From Geminisphaera colitermitum TAV2 (lineage in GTDB: Bacteria; Verrucomicrobiota; Verrucomicrobiia; Opitutales; Opitutaceae): DNA of 40,871 bases. The translations under genes were made by a program, and so were the position numbers. Positions 31,163-39,787 of this stretch are shown here, one piece after another. The stretch covers positions 1 through 40,871 of the forward strand of contig NZ_ABEA03000215.1 in assembly GCF_000171235.2 (NCBI RefSeq). Reading direction: 5' to 3'. The notes below the pieces were generated by a model that was given only the letters and a program-made list of their open reading frames with translations, searched no databases and was not told the DNA's origin. The number at the start of each line of letters is the position of its first letter. Within the stretch, counting starts at the first letter, position 1.

Positions 31163-33913
31163 ATGAAACATCTCCTGCTCTTTTTGATCGCCGCAACCGC
31201 AAACGTGTCCGCACCGGCTGCCGGACGACAACTGGCCATCGGTTACTCAAACGAAGGCGCGATTCACATCGGCGAAGTCACGCCCGGCAATGATGGCTTG
31301 CGAATCAGGGATGCGGAAGTGCTGCTGGAATTTTACACCAAGACGGATAACTGGCGGTTTCAGCGCCAAACTAAAAACCGTTCTTGGGTCAGTCGCGCGG
31401 CGGAAGTCCGGCAGCAAGGAGAGGACACCTTTACAATTCGCGGCATGGTAGCCGGCAACGAATACGAAATGTCCGCCGCGCCAGCCGCCGCATCCGCAAC
31501 CGCCGCCGTCCCCTCCGGTGTGCGCCTCGCTTGGACAACACGCGGACGTAAAGAAAAACAGGACTACCGCGTGCTAAACGAAACAGGCTTCGCCCTCGTT
31601 CTTGAAAAAAACACCCCCGTTTCGGTATCCGTGGACGACAAACCCCTGCCACTCGCAGAGCGCCCAGACAAGACAACCACTTCCCTCCGAAAAAAACGCC
31701 CCGGCAAGGTCACGATTACATTTCCATCCGGGGCGACGTTTTCGCTGCGCGATTTTTCGGGAATCTCCGGTTGGTCGCTCGCGCACGACACCAACGGGGA
31801 TATTTACATCGGTTTTGTTCGTGAGCGGATAAACGAAGGAGAAGGCTCCTTTGAAGTAACCCTCGATCCGGGGAAGGCGGTGCGCCTCCCGCCCTCCGCC
31901 TTCCAGTTCGCCCCATCCTATGAAGGATGGTTTCCAGTGCGTATTCCACTCGGCCCCGCCTTTGACGATGTCTCCAGCGTGTTGCTCGACCCGCCCGCGG
32001 GAAAATACGGCTTCCTGTCGGTGAAGGACGAAAAATTCCAGTTTGAAAAAGCATCCCTACCCATCCGCTTCAACGGCGTGCAACTCGTGCACGGCAGCAA
32101 ATTCCCGGACAAACAAAAAGCGCAGGCTTTGGCGGATCGGATCGCCGCGATGGGGGCCAATATCGTGCGCCTCCATCACATCGACAACGACGCCTCCGGC
32201 CTCGGTCTTTGGAAACGCTCCGAACTGCCCGCCAAGCACCAAAACTTCGATGACGAATTGATCGACCGGATGGATTACCTCGTGAGCCTCCTGAAAAAAC
32301 GCGGCGTTTACATCCACCTCGACGGCATCACCTCCGTCCGTTTCGGCCCCAAAGATGACATCCCCAATTTCAGCAAACTGACCTACGGACTCAAAGGCAG
32401 CGCCTACGTCTATGAAAACGAAATCCTCGTTTCCCGCCAAAAACAGTTTTTCAGCAAATTGTGGAACCACCATAACCCCTACACCGGACTCGCCTACAAG
32501 GACGACCCGGTGTTTGTGACCACTGAGATCATCAACGAAAGCGACCTCTTCACGCACGGCCCGAAGGACCACATCCCCCCCCCCTACCGCGACACCTTCC
32601 AGCGCATGTTTCACGACTGGCTGGACGCTCAAAACCAACCCCGCGTCAGCTACCTTGCCGCTCCCCGCGAACTCACCACGCCCTTCAACATTCACGTAAT
32701 GGGAAACTACTACAACCTGTTCCGCGAATACCTGCGGACCGAGGGGGTTCGGATTCCCGTGAGCGGCACCAACTGGATGCACGGCAGGAAAGGCAGCCTT
32801 GGCATCATCGCAGCCAACGCCGGCATGGACTACACCGCCCTGCATCCTTACGGCTCGGGCGATAGTTACCGCACGGCCCCGCACGGCCCCGACGGACGCT
32901 CCGCCATCCTCGCCCTCGGCAAGGTCCACGGACGCCCCCTCGTCCATAACGAATGGAACATGAGCAACAGCAGCGCCATCACCCGCTCAGCCGGGATCAT
33001 CTGGCAAATCGCCCTCGCCGCCGCCGCCGGACACGACGCCTCCTACCTGTTCGCCCTTTTCCACGATGCCATGCGTTACGACGCGAGTCATATCAACTCG
33101 CTCAACATCGGCTACGACCCCGCCGCTTCCGCGCTATTCCCCGCCGCCTCGATCCTGTTTGTGCGGGGCGACATGCGGCAGCCCGACTTTGAATTCGTTT
33201 ACCATCCGCCCGCCGGGATTCTCCTGAACAAAATCAACGGAACCAATTTTAACGATTACCTCCCCGACTTCTCCCGCGCCGCATTCTGGGCACCCACCTC
33301 CATCGATTACTCCCCCCTCCCCCCCCCCCCCCCCGGACGCACTCCGGACGGACGCCGTCTCATCGCCGGTGGAAGCGGCGAAATGCGAGCGATGCTCCCG
33401 CCGGCAAGTGCGTATCCAGCCATCAACTACAGCGGGGAAGTCGAAAGCTGGTGGCGCGACGGATACTTTTTAATCAAGACCCCGCGCTCCAAATGGGCAG
33501 TCGGCTATCTTCCCGGCGACCGGGATCTGCAACTCGGTGATGGCGTGACCTTGCGTCTGGATGAAGGCCAGTTTGCCTGCGTGACGCTGACCTCGCTTGA
33601 CGGACGTCCGCTTGCCGAAAGCGCCTCCATGCGCCTGGCAACCGTGTCGCACGTCGGACAGGCCGGCATGTATTTCGACCGCAAGTGGCGAAATCCCCGC
33701 AAAATAGACCGCGATGCCGATTTGCTCTGCCGTCCCGTGACTGGGGAAATCCATTTATCGGATACACCAACGCCCCTGCTGCTCGTGCCCAAAAACGCCG
33801 ATACAAAACCGGCCTCCGCACCCGCACCCGTCACCCGGCAAAAAATCCGTTTTGATGCGCCGGCTCTGGTTTACGAGATCATCGCCGCAACCGGCGACTC
33901 TGCCGCCAACTAA
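31163..33913 (+). CDS. Secreted glycoside hydrolase, clan GH-A-like (GH5/GH2-type barrel)
   Basis: 916 residues with signal peptide MKHLLLFLIAATANVSAPAAG. The first 290 residues are a beta-rich, possibly carbohydrate-binding part. From about residue 300 a TIM barrel starts with FNGVQLVHGSKFPDK, then IAAMGANIVRLHHIDNDAS and YLVSLLKKRGVYIHLDGITS. The acid/base candidate is E459 in TTEIINESD and the nucleophile candidate is E597 in PLVHNEWN, the usual NE plus E arrangement of clan GH-A. The exact family is not certain. C-rich runs give in-frame insertions at about residue 473 (IPPPYRD) and about residue 720 ([11 protein letters not shown]). It probably cuts the polymer that the PL8 lyase also attacks. 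Confidence 0.83.
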   Translation: MKHLLLFLIAATANVSAPAAGRQLAIGYSNEGAIHIGEVTPGNDGLRIRDAEVLLEFYTKTDNWRFQRQTKNRSWVSRAAEVRQQGEDTFTIRGMVAGNEYEMSAAPAAASATAAVPSGVRLAWTTRGRKEKQDYRVLNETGFALVLEKNTPVSVSVDDKPLPLAERPDKTTTSLRKKRPGKVTITFPSGATFSLRDFSGISGWSLAHDTNGDIYIGFVRERINEGEGSFEVTLDPGKAVRLPPSAFQFAPSYEGWFPVRIPLGPAFDDVSSVLLDPPAGKYGFLSVKDEKFQFEKASLPIRFNGVQLVHGSKFPDKQKAQALADRIAAMGANIVRLHHIDNDASGLGLWKRSELPAKHQNFDDELIDRMDYLVSLLKKRGVYIHLDGITSVRFGPKDDIPNFSKLTYGLKGSAYVYENEILVSRQKQFFSKLWNHHNPYTGLAYKDDPVFVTTEIINESDLFTHGPKDHIPPPYRDTFQRMFHDWLDAQNQPRVSYLAAPRELTTPFNIHVMGNYYNLFREYLRTEGVRIPVSGTNWMHGRKGSLGIIAANAGMDYTALHPYGSGDSYRTAPHGPDGRSAILALGKVHGRPLVHNEWNMSNSSAITRSAGIIWQIALAAAAGHDASYLFALFHDAMRYDASHINSLNIGYDPAASALFPAASILFVRGDMRQPDFEFVYHPPAGILLNKINGTNFNDYLPDFSRAAFWAPTSIDYSPLPPPPPGRTPDGRRLIAGGSGEMRAMLPPASAYPAINYSGEVESWWRDGYFLIKTPRSKWAVGYLPGDRDLQLGDGVTLRLDEGQFACVTLTSLDGRPLAESASMRLATVSHVGQAGMYFDRKWRNPRKIDRDADLLCRPVTGEIHLSDTPTPLLLVPKNADTKPASAPAPVTRQKIRFDAPALVYEIIAATGDSAAN
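32575..32584 (+). repeat. C10 run in the glycoside hydrolase
   Basis: Ten C encode part of HIPPPYRD, 14 residues after the acid/base candidate E459. In frame; it may partly be native proline codons. Confidence 0.7.
33319..33334 (+). repeat. C16 run in the glycoside hydrolase
   Basis: CCCCCCT precedes sixteen C, encoding PLPPPPPG between the barrel and the C-terminal domain. In frame. Confidence 0.88.
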
Positions 33914-33927
33914 TCGGCCTCGCCTGT

Positions 33928-33943
33928 CCCCCCCCCCCCCCCC
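33928..33943 (+). repeat. C16 run before the sugar symporter
   Basis: Starts 14 bases after the hydrolase stop codon. A symporter frame remains open through it to ATG 33852, so its length may decide whether upstream starts can be used. Confidence 0.88.
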
Positions 33944-34049
33944 GCCCTCTCCCTTTTTAAGCCCCGACGGACTTCAGTCTGCTGTCCCTTTTCGACCCTT
34001 GTCTCAAAAACTCTTCCACAGCACCACATCCACCGCTCCCGAGGACAGG

Positions 34050-35417
34050 GTGAGCGTTCCGAAACGCATTGCCTACGGCATCGGCAACTTTACCGATCAC
34101 ATCGGTACGGATACACTGATGGGGAATATCAACCCTATCTTTAACGTCATCCTCCTCGTTGACCCGCGCCTGATCGGACTGGCCATCGGCATCATGCGAT
34201 TTTGGGATGCGATCACCGATCCGATCGTCGGGGCCATTTCGGACAACGCCCGCACCCGCTGGGGGCGCAGACGCCCGTTCATGCTCGTTGGCGCCATCTC
34301 GGCAGGGCTCACATTTCCCCTTATCTGGTGCGTTCCTGGAGACTCCTCTGCCTTCACTATTTTTCTCTGGCTCACCCTCACATCCATTCTCTTTTACGCT
34401 GGGCAGACCTTCTTCAACATACCTTGGACTGCGCTCGGCTACGAACTGACACCCGACTACAATGAGCGCACCCGACTCATGGAGATGCGCGCTTACACGG
34501 CCAAGCTGGTCGTCCTCATCGTGCCCTGGGCGTTTGCCTTTACCCAGCTTCCAATCTGGGGCGGTGACACCATGCTCGGAGCGCGATGGATGGGCGTCGG
34601 CGTCAGTGTCATCATTATTATTACAGGACTCATCCCAGTCATTTTTCTGACCGAACGATTTTTCAAAAGGGCGAAGCATCAGGAAAAGGTGCCCATCCTT
34701 CGCTCCATCGGGATGACACTCAAAAACGGCCCATTCCTGATGATGGTGATCATCACTCTTTTCACCAACCTTGGCAGTCGCATGGTGGGCATCTTCGGCT
34801 TCTATGTGGGGCTTTATTATCTCTTCGATGGTGACAAGATGAAGCAAGGCATTCTCAGCGGAATCACCGGCAACGTCAGCTTTTTCATCGGTCTGGCCAG
34901 TGTCTTCGTTCTCAACCAGCTTTCTTTCCACATTGGCAAGCGCCGGACACTCGCCGTCTGTCTCATTCTGCTCGTGCTCAGCGGCCCGGCCAAGTGGCTT
35001 TTTTACACGCCGGAGAATCCCTGGCTCAGCATCGCTGTCATTATTTTTACGATACCCTCCGACACGGGATTCTGGCTGCTCATTGCGTCCATCAAGGCCG
35101 ACATTTGCGACTTCGACGAACTCAAGACAGGACTGCGCCGCGAGGGTGCGATCGGCTCGGTGTCGGCCTGGATCAGCAAACTTTCCACCTCGGCCACCGC
35201 CGTGCTGTCCGGAGTCATCTTGACGATCACCGGCTATCAGGCCGAGGCCGGCCCGGCACAGGCCGAAGGCGTGGTGGATGCAATGCGTTGGTGGTTTTAC
35301 ATCGTCCCCTCCGCCTCCGGGATCATCGCCTTGGCGCTGCTCTGGTGGTTCCCCATCACCGAGGAACGTGCCCGGGAAATCCGCAACCAACTCGAACAAC
35401 GACGCGGCAAACTCTGA
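34050..35417 (+). CDS. GPH-type sugar:cation symporter (MFS)
   Basis: Inner-membrane secondary transporter of the glycoside-pentoside-hexuronide family, likely importing the di- or oligosaccharide released by the neighbouring enzymes. It starts VSVPKRIAYGIGNFTDHIGT, with the family N-terminal motif, and has about 12 membrane segments. RFWDAITDPIVGAISDNART followed by RWGRRRPFMLVGA is the diagnostic cytoplasmic motif between helices 2 and 4. A late FWLLIASIKADICDFDELKT segment is also typical. I chose GTG at 34050 because GAGG precedes it by five bases. An in-frame ATG at 33852 overlaps the hydrolase and crosses a C16 run, giving 66 extra residues of poor quality. About 455 residues. Confidence 0.87.
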   Translation: MSVPKRIAYGIGNFTDHIGTDTLMGNINPIFNVILLVDPRLIGLAIGIMRFWDAITDPIVGAISDNARTRWGRRRPFMLVGAISAGLTFPLIWCVPGDSSAFTIFLWLTLTSILFYAGQTFFNIPWTALGYELTPDYNERTRLMEMRAYTAKLVVLIVPWAFAFTQLPIWGGDTMLGARWMGVGVSVIIIITGLIPVIFLTERFFKRAKHQEKVPILRSIGMTLKNGPFLMMVIITLFTNLGSRMVGIFGFYVGLYYLFDGDKMKQGILSGITGNVSFFIGLASVFVLNQLSFHIGKRRTLAVCLILLVLSGPAKWLFYTPENPWLSIAVIIFTIPSDTGFWLLIASIKADICDFDELKTGLRREGAIGSVSAWISKLSTSATAVLSGVILTITGYQAEAGPAQAEGVVDAMRWWFYIVPSASGIIALALLWWFPITEERAREIRNQLEQRRGKL

Positions 35418-35485
35418 CCGCTGATCAATGATTGTCCGCAACGTGGTTTACAACTACAGGCCGGTATCCTGATAATAAGCACCTC

Positions 35486-37444
35486 ATGAAAATCGCAGCG
35501 CTTTTTCTTTTAGCCATTATCACCATTTTCTCAGAAGCAATGTCGATGCCCGACACCAAAACGGACTTCTCCAAAATCAGGGAGAATTGTGAGCGGTTTT
35601 ACGCAGCAGATTTTCAGGACAAGGAGGCAAGCAATGCCCTAAAAAGCATGAAGCCCGATGGCAGTTGGGAGGGCATTAATTACGCCAACAAAAACCGGGG
35701 TCACTGGAAAACGCGGGAGCATCTTTCCAAATTGGAAAAGATCGCCCAAGCCTACGCCAACAAACAGTCGCGTTTTTCCCATAAGCCGGAGGTTCGCGAG
35801 GCGATTTTGCGCTCACTCTCATTTTGGCTGGAACATGATTTCACGAGCCCGAATTGGTGGCACCAAAGCATCGGCACTCCCAAAAGCCTTTGCGTCGTTC
35901 TCCTCTGTCTCGGAGAGGAAATCGAAAACCTTCTCCCGCCCGAACTGCAGGCAAAACTCAAACTCATTCTCGACCGTTCCAAGCCCGGCATGACTGGCCA
36001 GAACAAGGTCTGGCTTGCAGGAATGCATCTGCAAAAAGGCATCCTCTTCAAGGCCCCCGAAATGGTGAGCGAGGGAGCACGCCTCATCGCAAGCGAAGTT
36101 GTCGTCGCACCTGTCACCAAAGAAGGGCTACAGAGTGACTGGAGTTTCCACCAGCACGGGACCCAACTTCAATTTGGCAACTACGGGCTGTCCTATTGGA
36201 TAGACATGACAAAGTGGGCGCAAATTCTCGACGGGACCGCATTCGCTTTCCCACAGGAGAAAATCGATCTTCTCGTTAACTATTTTAACCACGGTTTGCG
36301 TTGGACGCTTTTCGACGGGCAGATGGATTTCAGTGCCAGCGGACGCCAGATCAACTATCGGCAAATAGAGGGCAAATTCAACAGCGCTGACAGCGCGGCG
36401 AGAGGTTTTCAGTCGGCGGCGGCTCATCGCCTCCAGACCACTTACGATTTTTCAGGCAACCGCTTTTTCTACGATAGCGATTACATGGTGCATCGTGCGC
36501 GGGAATGTTTTTTCTCAGTCAAAATGAGTTCCACCCGCGTGATTGGGAGCGAGAGCACCAATGCGGAAAACTTGCTGGGCCGCTTGACCGGCTTTGGCGC
36601 AACGATGGTCATGAGCAATCGCAAGGAAATCATAGAGACGGGCGCGCTGTGGAATTGGAGGCAGATTCCGGGCGTCACTTCGCTTCAGGACAACTCTTCG
36701 CTCGAATGCAAAGCACCCTTGAATCGCAACGACTCTGCTTTCGTTGGCGGCGTCTCGGATGGCGATTCGGGATTCTGTGTTTTGGAGTTCAACAACAAGG
36801 GGCTTCGCGCTCTAAAAAGTTACTTTTTTGTCGGGCGCACCATGGCCTGCATCGGCAGTCAGATTTCCAGCGATGCCGACGCGCCTGTTTACACAACCGT
36901 TGCCCAGCATCACGCGCAGAGTGATGCCCCTGTCGCCCGTTTTGATGAAAACGGCACGCTTGTTCACGGTGCGTTTCGTTATCAGGTGCCGTCGCAAAAC
37001 GCCCGCGTGAGATGCGAGCAGGTCACCGGAAATTGGAAGCGAGTAACCGCAGCGCTTCCCAACACGCCAGTGACTGGAAACATTTTCTCCATCGTCATCG
37101 ACCACGGAACAAAACCGCAAAACGCCTCCTATTTTTACACGATTGCCTATGCAGCAGGGGGGGGGGGGGAGAGGGAAGTGCGTCAACTCCAAACAAATTC
37201 TGACACGATTCACGCCATCGAGAGTGAGGGCGTCACGATGGTCGCATTCTTTCAACCGGGGAGTGTTACGCTGTCGGACAACCGTGTTCTGACGGCGATG
37301 CAACCTTCACTTGCGATGCTCAGCAACGGTCGTTTGCACGTGACGGACCCGGCCAGAAAACACGCAGAGTTGGAATTTCGTTTCGCGGGAAAATCATTTC
37401 GCATCAAATCCGAAGGCGGCCAAACCGTCTCCGTCCCGCGTTGA
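35486..37444 (+). CDS. Polysaccharide lyase family 8 (chondroitin/hyaluronan/xanthan lyase-like)
   Basis: 652 residues, exported (MKIAALFLLAIITIFSEA). Beta-eliminates uronic-acid-containing polysaccharides. The catalytic residues of the family can be lined up: N123 in NWWHQSIGTP, H224 and Y233 in DWSFHQHGTQLQFGNYGLSY with the nine-residue spacing seen in chondroitin AC lyase, and R287 and R292 in GRQINYR. An alpha/alpha toroid is followed by beta-sandwich domains (GLRALKSYFFVGRTMACIGS is typical). It acts outside the cytoplasm. A G13 run codes for AGGGGER near residue 558, in frame, in the C-terminal beta domain. The start at 35486 is the signal peptide methionine. Substrate among glycosaminoglycans and xanthan is not decided by sequence. 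Confidence 0.9.
   Translation: MKIAALFLLAIITIFSEAMSMPDTKTDFSKIRENCERFYAADFQDKEASNALKSMKPDGSWEGINYANKNRGHWKTREHLSKLEKIAQAYANKQSRFSHKPEVREAILRSLSFWLEHDFTSPNWWHQSIGTPKSLCVVLLCLGEEIENLLPPELQAKLKLILDRSKPGMTGQNKVWLAGMHLQKGILFKAPEMVSEGARLIASEVVVAPVTKEGLQSDWSFHQHGTQLQFGNYGLSYWIDMTKWAQILDGTAFAFPQEKIDLLVNYFNHGLRWTLFDGQMDFSASGRQINYRQIEGKFNSADSAARGFQSAAAHRLQTTYDFSGNRFFYDSDYMVHRARECFFSVKMSSTRVIGSESTNAENLLGRLTGFGATMVMSNRKEIIETGALWNWRQIPGVTSLQDNSSLECKAPLNRNDSAFVGGVSDGDSGFCVLEFNNKGLRALKSYFFVGRTMACIGSQISSDADAPVYTTVAQHHAQSDAPVARFDENGTLVHGAFRYQVPSQNARVRCEQVTGNWKRVTAALPNTPVTGNIFSIVIDHGTKPQNASYFYTIAYAAGGGGEREVRQLQTNSDTIHAIESEGVTMVAFFQPGSVTLSDNRVLTAMQPSLAMLSNGRLHVTDPARKHAELEFRFAGKSFRIKSEGGQTVSVPR
37157..37169 (+). 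repeat. G13 run in the PL8 lyase
   Basis: Thirteen G followed by AGAGGG encode GGGGE in a C-terminal beta-sandwich loop. In frame. Confidence 0.9.
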
Positions 37445-37450
37445 GAAAAC

Positions 37451-37693
37451 TCATTGGACAACGCGTTCTTCAGAACGCCTCGCGGCATAGGTCAAGGCAG
37501 CCTTGATATCGGCCTCTTCCAGATAGGGGTAAAGACGCAGGATCTCGGAAACCGTGGACCCTGAAGCGACCAGTCTGACGACCGTTTCTACGGTGACTCT
37601 CATGCCACGAATGCACGGTTTTCCACCCATCACCAAGGGATTGATCGTCACCCTGTCGATTTTAGGAAACGTCACGCTGCTCAATGTGCTCAT
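37451..37693 (-). CDS. DUF433 domain protein (antitoxin-like), without adjacent toxin
   Basis: 80 residues. ITINPLVMGGKPCIRGMRVT-like segment (INPLVMGGKPCIRGMRV), then GSTVSEILRLYPYLEEADI and KAALTYAARRSEE are the DUF433 hallmarks, a small helix-turn-helix fold. Such genes are often followed by a PIN-like DUF5615 toxin gene. Here the stop lies only 6 bases from the convergent PL8 lyase stop, so no partner fits downstream, and upstream is a MITE. It may be a solitary remnant or act with a distant partner. Function is not determined. Confidence 0.82.
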   Translation of the reverse strand: MSTLSSVTFPKIDRVTINPLVMGGKPCIRGMRVTVETVVRLVASGSTVSEILRLYPYLEEADIKAALTYAARRSEERVVQ

Positions 37694-37742
37694 GCTATCA
37701 TGCGGTGTCGGATGCAGCTCAAAGTGAAGTCAAATAATGACC

Positions 37743-37943
37743 CTTCGACGTTTTCAGTGGATTGGCAAGAGGTGGCGCGGAAGCGCCCGTAGCGCAGGCA
37801 TCTTGCCTGCAATCCAATCTACTGCGCGAAGCGCGGTGACTTTTGCTGCGTTTAGTTTTGGGAAGCTGCGCTCCGCGCAATAAACTGGACGGCAGGCAAG
37901 ATGCCTGCGCTACGGGCGCTCCCGCGCCACTGAAAACGTCGAG
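37743..37943. mobile_element. MITE-like element, shorter copy of the CTTCGACGTTTTCAGTGG family
   Basis: Ends CTTCGACGTTTTCAGTGG (37743-37760) and its inverted form CCACTGAAAACGTCGAG (37927-37943) match the termini at 13430 and 13760. The interior shares GGTGGCGCGGAAGCGCCCGT and AGGCATCTTGCCTGC with that copy but is 130 bases shorter. AGTCAAAT occurs at 37728-37735 and 37946-37953, a possible target duplication, though eight bases off on the left. Confidence 0.75.
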
Positions 37944-37956
37944 AAAGTCAAATCCC

Positions 37957-38107
37957 ATACCAGCCCGGCCTAAAGGGCCGGGAAATAGGTTTTTATTTTA
38001 GACGATGAGCGCTGAAAGCGCGCTCCATGCCTTGCTGATGGAATACGCTTTCAGCGTTCATATTGTTTTCTACTCATTATCCCGGCCCCTTGGACTGGGC
38101 TGGTATA
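37957..38107. repeat. ATACCAGCCCGGCC inverted-repeat element
   Basis: Ends ATACCAGCCCGGCC (37957-37970) and GGACTGGGCTGGTAT (about 38090-38104) are inverted, as are AGCGCTGAAAGCGC and GCTTTCAGCG inside. No gene. Together with the preceding MITE it fills most of the 546-base spacer before argH. Confidence 0.75.
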
Positions 38108-38136
38108 GGTTCGGACCTTCGGCCCTCAAATTCCCT

Positions 38137-38149
38137 CCCCCCCCCCCCC
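38137..38149 (+). repeat. C13 run upstream of argH
   Basis: TTCCCT precedes thirteen C, 91-103 bases upstream of the argH start. Noncoding leader or promoter region. Confidence 0.88.
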
Positions 38150-38239
38150 GGCGCGCCTGCCTGTTCCATCAACACGAGCAGGCTTGCCCCGTTGGCTACT
38201 CGCAGTGAGGTTTCTTGTTTTCCAAATTTCACACATACC

Positions 38240-39715
38240 ATGGCGAAAGCGACACCAACCACCGTCCCCTCCCCCCCCCCCCCGGCTAAAAAAGCCCGGA
38301 AATCCCAGGCAACCTGGGGTGGGCGCTTCTCCGCTGGCCCCGCCGAATTGATGCTCAAATTCAGCGAATCGGTCTCCTTTGACCACCGCCTCGCCCCGTT
38401 CGACATCGCAGGCAGCAAGGCCCACTCCGCCATGCTCGCCCACACCGGCCTCATCACACCCAAAGAACGCGACGCCATCCACGCCGGCCTCGACGCCATC
38501 CTGCACGAAATCCAGACAGGCAAATTCACCTGGCGCACCCAGCTCGAAGACGTGCACATGAACATCGAGCAAGCCCTCACCGCCCGCGTCCCCGCCGCCG
38601 CCAAACTCCACACCGCGCGCAGCCGCAACGACCAAGTCGCCACCGACATGCGCCTCTGGTTCAAATACGCCTGCGCCACCCTCGGCGAACGCATCGTCGA
38701 AGCCCAGCGCGCCCTCCTCGCCCTCGCCCGCCGCGACGGTGACGTGCTCATCCCCGGCTACACCCACCTCCAGCGCGCCCAGCCCGTTTACCTCGCCCAC
38801 CACCTCTTCGCCTGGATGGAAATGCTCCAACGCGACCGCGAACGCCTCGCTGTCACCGCCGACCACGCCAACTGGTCCCCGCTCGGCTCCGGCGCGATCG
38901 CCGGCACCACCCTCCCCATCGACCGCGAATACAGCGCCGTGCAACTCGGTTTCGTGGACGCCAAAGGCCGCCCCCGCGTCACGCAAAACTCCATGGACAC
39001 CGTCGCCGACCGCGACCTCTTCATCGAATTCGCCACCGCCTGCGCCCTCTTCGGCGTCCATTGCTCGCGCATCGCCGAGGACCTCATCCTCTGGGCCAGC
39101 GCCGAGTTTCGCTTCGCCGACCTGCCCGACGCCTTCTGCACCGGCTCCTCGCTCATGCCGCAGAAAAAAAATCCCGACTCCTGCGAACTCCTCCGCGGCA
39201 AATCCGCCCGCCTCCAGGGTAACCTCCACACCCTCCTCACTCTCACGAAAGGCCTCCCCCTCACCTACAACCGTGACCTCCAGGAAGACAAACCCCCCGT
39301 CTTCGACAGCTTTGACCAGACCTCCCTCTGCGCCGACGTCCTCGCCGGCACGCTCGCCGGCACCCGCGTCAACCGCGACGCCTGCGCCGCCGCCGTATCC
39401 GATCCCGCACTACTCGCCACCGACCTCGCCGACTACCTCGTGGGCCGCGGCGTGCCCTTCCGCGAGGCGCACCACGCCGTCGGCGCCGTCGTCAAACTTG
39501 CCGAGCAACTCAAGCTCCCGCTCAACCAACTCCCCACCGCCGAGGTGAAAAAACTCCACCCCGGCTACGGCGACGACTGGGCCGCCGTCTTCGACCTCCA
39601 ACGCGCCATGACCCGCCGCCGCGGCACCGGCATGCCCGGCCCCGTGCAAGTGAAAAAACAACTCAAACGCTGGGAACGCATCCTCAATGGAAAGCCTGAA
39701 CACCTGAAAACCTGA
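38240..39715 (+). CDS. argH: Argininosuccinate lyase with proline-rich N-terminal extension
   Basis: Splits argininosuccinate into arginine and fumarate. 491 residues against about 460 usual. TWGGRFS, the normal beginning, appears only at about residue 24. The extra [20 protein letters not shown] is encoded across a C13 run. Family motifs are [24 protein letters not shown] (with a catalytic histidine) and the signature [20 protein letters not shown]. The C-terminal NGKPEHLKT derives from a GAAAACCTGAA-type repeat that continues into the spacer. Because the run lies after the start codon, any slip would abolish the enzyme unless translation can restart; arginine synthesis would then fail. Confidence 0.97.
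   Translation: MAKATPTTVPSPPPPAKKARKSQATWGGRFSAGPAELMLKFSESVSFDHRLAPFDIAGSKAHSAMLAHTGLITPKERDAIHAGLDAILHEIQTGKFTWRTQLEDVHMNIEQALTARVPAAAKLHTARSRNDQVATDMRLWFKYACATLGERIVEAQRALLALARRDGDVLIPGYTHLQRAQPVYLAHHLFAWMEMLQRDRERLAVTADHANWSPLGSGAIAGTTLPIDREYSAVQLGFVDAKGRPRVTQNSMDTVADRDLFIEFATACALFGVHCSRIAEDLILWASAEFRFADLPDAFCTGSSLMPQKKNPDSCELLRGKSARLQGNLHTLLTLTKGLPLTYNRDLQEDKPPVFDSFDQTSLCADVLAGTLAGTRVNRDACAAAVSDPALLATDLADYLVGRGVPFREAHHAVGAVVKLAEQLKLPLNQLPTAEVKKLHPGYGDDWAAVFDLQRAMTRRRGTGMPGPVQVKKQLKRWERILNGKPEHLKT
38271..38283 (+). repeat. C13 run in the argH N-terminus
   Basis: CCCCT precedes thirteen C; codons 11-15 (PSPPPPA). In frame at this length. Confidence 0.9.
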
Positions 39716-39787
39716 AGGCTGAAACCACAAACCACGGATCACACCACCCACCCCCGCCCTTTCAGCCTTCAGCCCTCAGCCCTTTTC
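39716..39787. repeat. AGGCTGAAA / TTTCAGCCT inverted repeat between argH and mutL
   Basis: The 72-base spacer holds AGGCTGAAACC and CTTTCAGCCTTCAGCC as imperfect inverted repeats, continuing the repeat that ends argH. No other signal is seen. Confidence 0.55.

Noticed and set aside
38005-38208. Small open frame of 67 codons upstream of argH
   Set aside because: It lies in a palindromic element and a C13 run; no protein character.
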